Position numbers and translations under genes: made by a program. The notes beneath the pieces were generated by a model. That model was not told where the DNA came from, made no database searches, and saw only the letters and a program-made list of their open reading frames with translations. DNA of 64,000 bases from Brasenia schreberi (Eukaryota; Streptophyta; Magnoliopsida; Nymphaeales; Cabombaceae). This document shows, piece after piece, positions 56,038 through 64,000 of this stretch. Every line of letters begins with the position of its first letter. Positions within the stretch are counted from its first letter, which is position 1. Location of the stretch: the NCBI GenBank assembly GCA_036023115.1, contig JAYKKT010000061.1:13971001-14035000 (forward strand), given 5' to 3'.

Positions 56038-56811
56038 CACACCAAGAGCACTCACTCACAATTGAGCCTTTCCGCTCTTATTATATACTTATATTTCAAT
56101 TTCGGCAAGTTCAATTCAAGTCGTGTGAGTTTGTCATTTAAATTTTACACTACACACACACGTGCATTGAGCCTTTCCGCTCTTAAGATATAAGTATATT
56201 TCAATTCTGCAATTTACATTCAAGTCGTGTGAGTTGCTTTCAAAGTTCGGGTATTTCCCTTAAAGTTGCATGTGTTGCACTTCCATTCGGGTATTTACAT
56301 TAAGTTGTGTGTGTGAGTTGCTTTCAATTCGAGCTTAGCTCACATCATCATATCAAACCCGAAAAGTATTCGTGCATCCTTGCATTTGCACGTTTTCAAA
56401 GAGGAAACCCCGAATCTATGCTCAAAACTCACTAAAATTAGGCCACTTGAAGCACACACATACGGCCTAAATAGCTAAAACTCTAGAGACTTGGAATCGT
56501 ACAACCCCCGTAATAAAAACTGTAATTTAGGCATACAATCATCGAAACACTTACTTTTCTTTCAAAAGTATACGTTTGTTTAAAAGATCAAAGGTTTTCT
56601 AAGCCGCTTAAAGTGACCCTTGAGCACCAGTTCAAGAAGGTTTAAAGCGAAAAGATCCCGCTTGCTCACAATTACCTTTTGAAACGTCAGATATCTCAAA
56701 AACTTCGCTAGCTTGAGCAAGCTAGCTGACACGCCCTTTAAAAGCAACGTAAACTTGAGAAGGTTCATTTCAGGCCTCAAAAGCCAGAAATGAGAATTTT
56801 CGTTGTTTACA
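56038..56811 (+). repeat. Long-LTR family, 3' (U5) part
   Basis: Plus orientation: ttgagcctttccgctctta units, then cgctagcttgagcaagctag and the end gagaattttcgttgtttaca. Lacks U3 and leader. Confidence 0.7.
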
Positions 56812-57889
56812 GGTTATTTACATTAAGTTGCATGAGTTGCACTTCAATTTCGGTTATTTACATTAAGTTGTGTGAGTTGTGCTTTCAATTTGAGCCTAGC
56901 TCACATCATCCTCTCAAAACCCGAAAATATTTGTGCATCTTTGCATTCGTTAGCTTATAAAAGCGCCCCGAATCTACGCACAAACCACATTGAAAATAGG
57001 CCACATATTTACACACATATCAGGCCTAAATAGCTAAGACTCAAAGACTTAGGGTCGTCCAGCCTCCGTAAGTTAAAAATCGCCAAAGTGCACGAAACTA
57101 AATCAATTTGGATTAATGCCAAAGAGGGGCATCTGTAAAACCACAAAAAAAATTCCATATTTTTAAAACTCCTAAACTTCAAAAGCCAGCTCACAACCTT
57201 GTTTTGAACTTTTAAAACCCCTAAGTTTTGAAGTTTAAACCCTTTTTCAAAAAATCTTTCGAAATAAAGGTTTTTCAAACCCAAGTTTTGCAAAGCAGCT
57301 CAAACAAACAGGTAAAACCCGATCCAATAGCAGCTCAAGATCGGGTTAAAAAGTAAAGAAAAAGCTCAGCCCGTCCGGATAAAAATAAGGCCAAAAAATC
57401 AAAATGGGCATCTATGTCAAAATCAGACTTCAGCTCCAAAATATAAAAGATGAAGCCAAGACCCCGATGAAGCCGATAGACCTTAAGCCCCAGGCCTATA
57501 AAAACAAAAATCAGATGTTCATGGAGAAATCCAAGATTGACCTCATCAAAAGAAAACTCCAAACGGGACCGATGGATCAAAACCAAACGACAAACAGTCC
57601 TGACAGTGAGAAATTGGCGGACAAAAAGACTGGGAAAAACCTAGCCTAAAACCGGTCACCGAGGAACCGGAGCTCGCTCAAAAAGTAGAGTTGCACTTTA
57701 ATTTGTGTGAGTTTACTTTTGTGAAAGTAGAGTTGCACTTCAATTCGTGTGGGTTTTACTTTTGTGAAAGACGAGTAAGTTGCAATTTCAATTTGGGTGA
57801 GTTCGCATCATCGCTCTCGAAAAACCCAAAAAGGATTTCAGCATCCCTGCTGTAGACACGGAAAATTCTCACTTCTGGTTCCTAGGCCT
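56812..57889 (+). repeat. Rearranged long-LTR pieces
   Basis: Repeats of catgagttgcacttcaattt-type units up to about 57790, then 57851-57887, which is an inverted copy of the LTR 3' end (tgtagacacggaaaattctc), directly before the LTR start at 57890. Confidence 0.55.
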
Positions 57890-59025
57890 TGTAAACACCC
57901 CAAAATCCCACGATTTCCTCAAATATGCCTGGTTTTGCAAAAGCAGCTCCAAAGGGCTATTTTGAGTCTGGAAACCCAGGAGCCTTCTAGACAACCCTGT
58001 ACATACTTTGAACCTGTACATATGTTTTAAAAATGTATACATATAGTTTTAAAGCCTTAAAAAGGTGTTTTGAAACCCCAAAAAGTAGCTTGGCCTGATG
58101 AAAGTAGGACCGAAGAGGCAAAAGAGAGCCCGGACCTGGAGCATATTTCAAGCCCGGCACATCAACTCTCGTATCAGAATCATCCCTAGATTCTCGGACA
58201 TCCAAGCCCCAGATATCAACAATTTATTCAAAATGAACTCCGGAAGATGAGAAGAAGAGCGGACGACAATGTTGGTGAAGACCCAACGCAAGATGGAGTA
58301 CTGATGTAGTCAGGCCCCACATAAACCGTCCATTTTGAAACACCATGAAGGAATCAACAAATCAGATTTGGGCCGGATGTGGACCATATATATCCAGATC
58401 CAAACTCAACATGCATTTGGTTTTGGATTTGGATTTGGATCCAAATCCAATATCCACATTCATGGCCCACATCACCTTCTCATAAATGGAGGTGGGGCCC
58501 ACAGATATTTCACGTGAAAAGCTTGGGTAGAGAGAGAAAAAGGGGTGATAAAGTATGAGTGAGAAAGTTGGTAGGCTTGACTTTTGGTCAAGGGTGGGTT
58601 AACCTTGTGGGTTTAGCCTAGAGTGTGGGTTTGAGCTTGTATGCACCTACACCTAACCTGGGGCTGCACCAACTTGGACATGGCTGCAACTGGGTCCATG
58701 AACCGACGCCAAGGGGAGGTTCCTAAAACCTAGCCCTAAGCTAGCCCACCTCACCTAGCCACTCCCCCCTAAACCTGACCTAAACCAAGCCATCCTCACC
58801 CAAAACCGCCCCAACCTCACCTAGCCGACCTCACCTAGCTCACCTCACCTAGCTAGACCACCTAGACCCTAACCAACTAAGCCTAAACCCACCTTAGTGC
58901 ACCTAATTAAACCCCTAATCACTAAGTCCCAGCCCACCTAACCGACCTACCCCAAACCACCCCACATGCCCACCTTATTACAAATATCTACCCATACCAC
59001 TCCAATCGACCCAGCCCTTTCTAGC

Positions 59026-59035
59026 CTATAAAAAC
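59026..59035 (+). promoter_or_regulatory. TATA box of the complete long LTR
   Basis: ctataaaaac followed about 30 bases on by the CT-rich stretch tttctctctcttcc, a common plant start-site setting. Confidence 0.6.
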
Positions 59036-59368
59036 CCACCTCTTTTGCGGGTTCCATTTCTCTCTCTTCCACTCACATCCCTCCTCACTCCCTCCAAGCT
59101 GCACCACTTCCACCGCCACTTCATCACCTGGCTGCCACCTTCCCACTTTAACCGACTCCATCACCTTCCACCTTCGGTGAGGAGCTCCACCCTTCGGCTG
59201 CCACCTTCCTTCCACCACCATCCGGCCACCACCTTCATCCCCCAGCACCACCTCCTCCCGATTAGTACCTCATCCCATTCATCCACCATCTCTCCTCCAT
59301 CTCTCGCCACCACCAGCACTTTCCCTCCATCACCAGCCGGCCAGGACAACATCCACCTGCCACTCATC

Positions 59369-59676
59369 CACCCGGCTACACCAGCACCATCCTCCCTTAA
59401 CCCCCTCCTTCCCAACCAAACACCACACCAACCTAGCCCATCTAGCTACCACTTCACCCCTCGGCCAGCACCCCTAACCTACCGCACCTAGTCACTCCAT
59501 CACCCGATCAGCATCAAGACTCCACCCGGCTACACCAGCACCATCCTCCCTTAACCCCCTCCTTCCCAACCAAACACCACACCAACCTAGCCCATCTAGC
59601 TACCACTTCACCCCTCGGCCAGCACCCCTAACCTGCCGCACCTAGTCACTCCATCACCCGGTCAGCATCAAGACTC
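59369..59676 (+). repeat. 154-bp tandem duplication in the leader
   Basis: Units 59369-59522 and 59523-59676 differ at only a few bases; a third begins at 59677 and breaks off. The near identity implies a recent event. Confidence 0.92.
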
Positions 59677-60009
59677 CACCCGGCTAGCGCCCTACCTGCC
59701 GCCAACCTACATCCAAGGAGCTCCCCTTCGGCTGCCCAAGGCGACTCACTAGGCCAAAGCCAAGCAAGTTGAGCATGGACCAGCTACACGTAAGTGCCTA
59801 ACTCGGTCCTTGACATGAACTTGCTTACATTTAATTAAATTTGATAGGGGTTGTAATAATGGAGCGTTGTCTCACCCCGGTTGTAATAATGTGGTTTGAC
59901 ACACCAACACACACGTGCATTTGAGCCATTCCGCTCTTAGCTGCACACCATTTTGGCACACACATGGGCCTAAACAGCCCCTAAGATATAGTTATACTTA
60001 TATATATTT

Positions 60010-60470
60010 AGCTGCGTGGGTTTTAACTTAAGTCGTGGGTGTTGTCTTTCAATTCTACACTCACACACATTGAGCTTTCGCTCTTACTCCCAAAACCCTA
60101 GTAAGGGCCGTATTGCAATTTCGTTTGGGTGTTTTAATTCAAGTTGTGTGCATGGTCTTTCAATTCCACACTCACACACATTGAGCTTTCGCTCTTACTC
60201 CCAAGACCCTAGTAAGGGCCGTATTGCAATTTCATTTGGGGTGTTTTAATTCAAGTTGTGTGCGTGGTCTTTCAATTCCACACTCACACACATTGAGCTT
60301 TCGCCCTTACTCCCAAGACCCTAGTAAGGGCCATATTGCAATTTCATTTGGGGTGTTTTAATTCTAGTTGTGTGCGTGGTCTTTCAATTCCACACTCACA
60401 CACATTGAGCTTTCACTCTTATTCCCAAGACCCTAATAAGGGCCATATTGCAATTATATTTGGGTTTACA
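60010..60470 (+). repeat. Minisatellite of about 111 bp, four units
   Basis: ttgagctttcgctctta recurs at 60070, 60181, 60293 and 60405 (spacing 111, 112, 112). Each unit also has cctagtaagggcc and caattccacactcacacaca. Confidence 0.92.
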
Positions 60471-61224
60471 TTACAAGTCGTGTGAGTTGTCTTTACATAT
60501 ACACACAACACCCACACACACATTGGCGACCTTCGGGCCCATATATATTATAAGTATTTTCCTTCTACTATGTCTTTAAGATTTGGGTTTTAAGGTTCAG
60601 CTGTGTGAGTAGTCTTTCCATATATACATGACACACACTTGCACAATTGAGCCTTTCCGCTCTTAAGATATAGCCATATTTCCCTTTTGCAATTTACATT
60701 AAGTCATTTCCCTTAAGCATTGTCTTTCAATTCGGGTTTTCCCTTTCGAGTTCTGTGAGTTTGCATTGCATATACGCCATACCATGAGTTAGGCCGCATA
60801 TTGCATCAAAGCAAGCCCCACACTCCCGTGCAAAAATCGCCCAACTTAGGTCACTTACGCACACACCTAGTTGGCCATAAAAAAAACATTAAAAGAAAGA
60901 CATAGGCACGTGCAAATTCCACATGAAATAAAACTTGCAGTCGTACAAACAAAGCCCAAACACTTCGGGTATTTTTCAAAGAGGTTTGTTTTAAAAAAGA
61001 CTTTGCCAAGCGTACAGACTGACCCTTGCGCATCGGTGCAAGAAGGTCTACGATGAAAAGAGCTCACTTGCTCACAGTCGCCCCGATAGAGTCAGATTTC
61101 AAAACTTACTTCGCTAGCTTGAGTAACCTAGCTGGCATGCCCTTTTGTTATAAAAATGACTTAGACACACGAAAATGTTCACTTCGGGCCTAAGAACCGG
61201 AAGTGAGAATTTTTCGTGTCCACA

Positions 61225-62290
61225 GGCCCGAAGTGAATCTTTTCGTGTGTCTAGGTCGTTTTTATAACAAGGGCGTGCCAGCTAGCTTACTCAAGCTAGC
61301 GAAGTAAGTTTTTAAAATCTGACTCTTTCGGGGGGACTGTGATCAAGTGAGTTCTTTTCGTCGCAGACTTTCTTGCACCGATGCGCAAGGGTCAGTCTGT
61401 ACGCTTGTCAAAGTCGTTTTAAATAGATAACCTCTTTGAAAAATACCCGAAATGTTTGGGGTTTGCTTTGATGCAATATGCATCCTAACTCGTGGTAGCG
61501 AATATGCAATGCAAACTCACACAACTCCAAAGGGAAAACCCGAATTTAAAAGACAATGCTTAAGGGAAATGACGTAATGTAAATTGCAAAAGGGAAATTG
61601 CAAAAGGGAAATATGGCTATATCTTAAGAGTGGAAAGGCTCAATTGTGCAAGTGTGTGTCGTGTATATATGGAAAGACTACCCACACAGCTGAACCTTAA
61701 AACCCAAATCTTAAAGACATAGCGGAAGGGAAATACTTATAATATATATGGGCCTGAAGGTTGCCAACGTGTGCGTGGGTGTTGTGTGTATATGTAAAGA
61801 CAACTCACACGACTTGTAATGTAAAACCCAAATAGAATTACAATATGGCCCTTATTAGGGTCTTGGGAGTTAGAGCGAAAGCTCAATGTGTGTGAGTGTG
61901 GAATTGAAAGACCACGCACACAACTTGAATTAAAACACCCAAATAAAATTGCAATATGGCCCTTACTAGGGTCTTGGGAATAAGTGCGAAAGCTCAATGT
62001 GTGTGAGTGTAGAATTGAAAGACAACACCCACGACTTAAGTTAAAACCCACGCAGCTGAATATATATAAGTATAACTATATCTTAGGGGCTGTCATGGCC
62101 CGTGTGTGTGCCAAAATGGTGTGCAGCTAAGAGCGGAAAGGCTCAAGTGCACGTGTGTGTTGGTGTGCCAAACCAAGTTATTACAATCGGGGGGAGACAA
62201 AGCTCCGTTAATACAATCCCGTGTCCAAATTGAATTAAAGCATAGAAAGGAGATATGAAATACCGAATGAAAAGCACTTACGTGATTCGG
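61225..62290 (-). repeat. Inverted long-LTR copy (right arm of the large palindrome)
   Basis: Reverse complement of 59785-61190 over nearly its whole length, with only about two minisatellite units (61873, 61984). Lacks the last 35 bases or so of the LTR end. The donor-like site is cacttacgtg at 62276-62285. Confidence 0.85.
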
Positions 62291-62946
62291 TCGTTTGTCC
62301 ACTCCAATTCACGAGCTTGCTTGGCTTCACACCCACGGATGAGTCTTCCTTGAAGCTTGAAGCGAAAGGTGGCTGAACGTGGCCTTGAAGCTTGGTGTTT
62401 TGAGGTTCACGGCCTTAGGGTATTCGGGTTGTGAGCTTGTGGGGAAGGGATAAGGTGGCTGCGGGTGTTGGGGATTGAATGGGTGTGGTGTAAGGTGTAG
62501 GGGATGGGAGGTGGTGTGTGTCACTGATGGGAGTGGAGTTCGTATGGGTTCTAAGGGATACGGGATGATATGGGATAGGAAGGTGGGCTGCTACGGGTGT
62601 TAGTCTTGGGTGGAACGGGAAATGGTGTAGGATTGGAACTAAGGCTTACGTATGGGGTAGGGGATAGGTGGGTGGTGTGGTATGAGAGTTGGGTTCGGTT
62701 GGGTATGGGGTGTCTAGGTAAGGTCACGGGTAGTGGGGCTCACGGCAGTGGTTTGTGGAGTGTGAGATTATGTAAAGTGAGGTTGGGGGTAGCTAGCTAG
62801 GCTAGGGCGGTGGTGGTTAGGTTGATTAAGGTGGTGGAAGTCGGCTAAGGGAGGTCGGTTGAAACGGGGGCAGTCGGGCAGCAGACCCGCGCTGGACGCC
62901 AAGGTCGGCACCTGAGCGCAGGGGGTCGGCGCCTGGTGCGTGGGGT
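62291..62946 (-). repeat. Proline-codon-rich leader DNA of the long-LTR family
   Basis: C/T-rich on the minus strand with many short P/H/T-rich frames (for example 62327-62524). No conserved domain; read as leader DNA, not a protein gene. Confidence 0.5.
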
Positions 62947-64000
62947 TGTAGACGCGCGAAAATCCCCGCCTCTTTGCCCCTTTCGTGGCTTGGAGTGGCT
63001 CTTTATCGTGCGTCTAAGGCCTATGTATACAAATAGGGCGTGCCAGCTAGCTTACTTAAGCTAGCGAAGATATATCAACACTGACTTCTAAACGTGGCGA
63101 CTGTGAGCAAGTGAGCTCTTGTCGTCGCAGACCTTCTTGCACCGATGCGCAAGGGTCAGTCTGTACGCTTTTGCAAAAATCGAGTTTTAGGGAGAAAGTC
63201 TACGAAACGGTTCGAGGTGTCTATTTCGGGTCTTTAAGATGCGATTGCATGTTTTAGATCACGTGGATTTGCACGTGCCTAAGTCTTTTCTTTTATCCCT
63301 TTTTGGGTCGCCTAGTTTGTGTGTTATGAACACTCCACTACATGGGCGAATTCGAGCGGGGGTTGCTTCGATGCAATATGCGTCCTACCTCGTGGTATGG
63401 CGTAGATGCAATGCAAACTCACGCTACTCCAAAGGGAAAACCCGAAATGTAAAGACAATGCTGAAGGGAAATAACAGAAGGGAAATAACCGAAGGGAAAT
63501 AACCGAAGGGAGATACGTATATATCTTATGTATATGAGCCCTTACTCGGGTCTTGCAAATAAGAGCGAAGGCTCAATGTGGGTGCGTGTTTGAATTGAAA
63601 GACTTACACACACGACATGAAATTAAACCCAAATATAAATTGCAGTATGGCCTTGACTAAGGTCTTGGGAGTAAGAGCGAAGGCTCAATGTGTGTGAGAG
63701 TGCTTGAATTGAAGTACTACACACACGACATAAATGAAACCCAAATATAACTGCAATAAGGCCTTTACTAAGGTCTTGGGAGTAAGAGCGAAGGCTCAAT
63801 GTGTGTGAAAGTGCTTGAATTGAAAGACTTACTCACACGACAAGAAAGGAAATTCAAATAGTATAGGTCGGCCCTTACTTGGGTCTTTCAAATAAGAGCG
63901 AAAGCTCAATGTGTGTGAGAGTGTTCGAATTGAAAGACTTACTCACACGACATGAAATGAAACCCAAATAGTATAGGTCGGCCCTTACTTGGGTCTTTCA
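62947..64000 (-). repeat. Another long-LTR copy, U5 part, continuing past the window
   Basis: Minus strand ends in cgcgcgtctaca at 62947. Contains ccagctagcttacttaagct, caccgatgcgcaagggtcag and a minisatellite from 63540. Confidence 0.78.
63540..64000 (-). repeat. Minisatellite of about 110 bp, four or more units
   Basis: gagcgaaggctcaatg (last unit gagcgaaagctcaatg) at 63565, 63675, 63786 and 63896; the same unit as 60010-60470 in reverse. It runs out of the window. Confidence 0.9.

Larger units (their letters stand above)
57890..61224 (+). repeat. Complete long LTR, about 3.3 kb
   Basis: Begins TGTAAACACCCC and ends GTGTCCACA. U3: ggatttggat palindrome (58429-58450), TATA ctataaaaac (59026-59035). 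CT-rich, proline-codon-rich leader (59045-59780) with a 154-bp duplication, splice-donor-like acgtaagtg (59788-59796), about 111-bp minisatellite (60010-60470), and a U5 end with cgctagcttgagtaacctag as in the Gypsy LTRs at 220, 16843 and 22534. No coding domain. Orientation follows the TATA box and the shared U5 end. Confidence 0.65.

Noticed and set aside
59045..59491. Proline-rich open frame of 148 codons as a protein gene
   Set aside because: Composition follows from C/T-rich DNA, opposite-strand frames are also open, and it lies in an LTR leader with a tandem duplication.
60010..60470. Regular repeats that could suggest a CRISPR-like array
   Set aside because: The whole 111-bp unit is repeated without unique spacers, and the setting is a plant LTR.

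Overview
The window is nuclear DNA of a flowering plant. Evidence: GT-AG introns with T-rich acceptors, plant-type Copia and Gypsy LTR retrotransposons, RTE-clade LINEs with (TTG)n-like 3' ends, TIR DNA transposons, and host exons that match plant proteins. I cannot name the species.

One host gene spans most of the window on the + strand. Nine exons between 1158 and 51478 join in perfect phase (825 nt, 274 residues plus stop). They encode the C-terminal part of a bacterial-type (type IA, TopA-like) DNA topoisomerase: the end of the core, a four-Cys zinc finger and two Toprim-C repeats. Its 5' exons lie before the window. The introns are huge (about 9.0, 22.6, 6.2 and 9.9 kb) because they are packed with transposons, yet every exon is open.

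Layout. 1-220: end of a Gypsy LTR. 1230-10263 (intron): RTE LINE copies and a TIR transposon (5388-7882) with a second one nested inside it. 10641-33195 (intron): minus-strand Copia (10680-15280), LINE fragment, minus-strand Tat-like Gypsy (16843 to about 23052), nearly complete plus-strand Copia (24831-30095), LINE fragment (30096 to about 32201). 33280-39527 (intron): a Copia with 6-bp target duplication (34319-38361). 39856-49725 (intron): a minus-strand Copia split by about 7 kb of foreign DNA. That DNA carries five consecutive exons of a plant alpha/beta-hydrolase gene (minus strand, one frameshift), two other Copia fragments and a TIR-transposon end.

Beyond the gene, 52600-64000 is a rearranged cluster of one long-LTR family. 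One copy (57890-61224) seems to be a complete LTR of about 3.3 kb with TATA box, proline-rich leader, splice-donor-like site and a minisatellite of about 111 bp. Two copies meet head to head in a very large inverted repeat centred near 61208. Another copy carries an array of short hairpins whose arms differ from one hairpin to the next but stay self-complementary (53932-54812). That array is the most unusual structure in the window.
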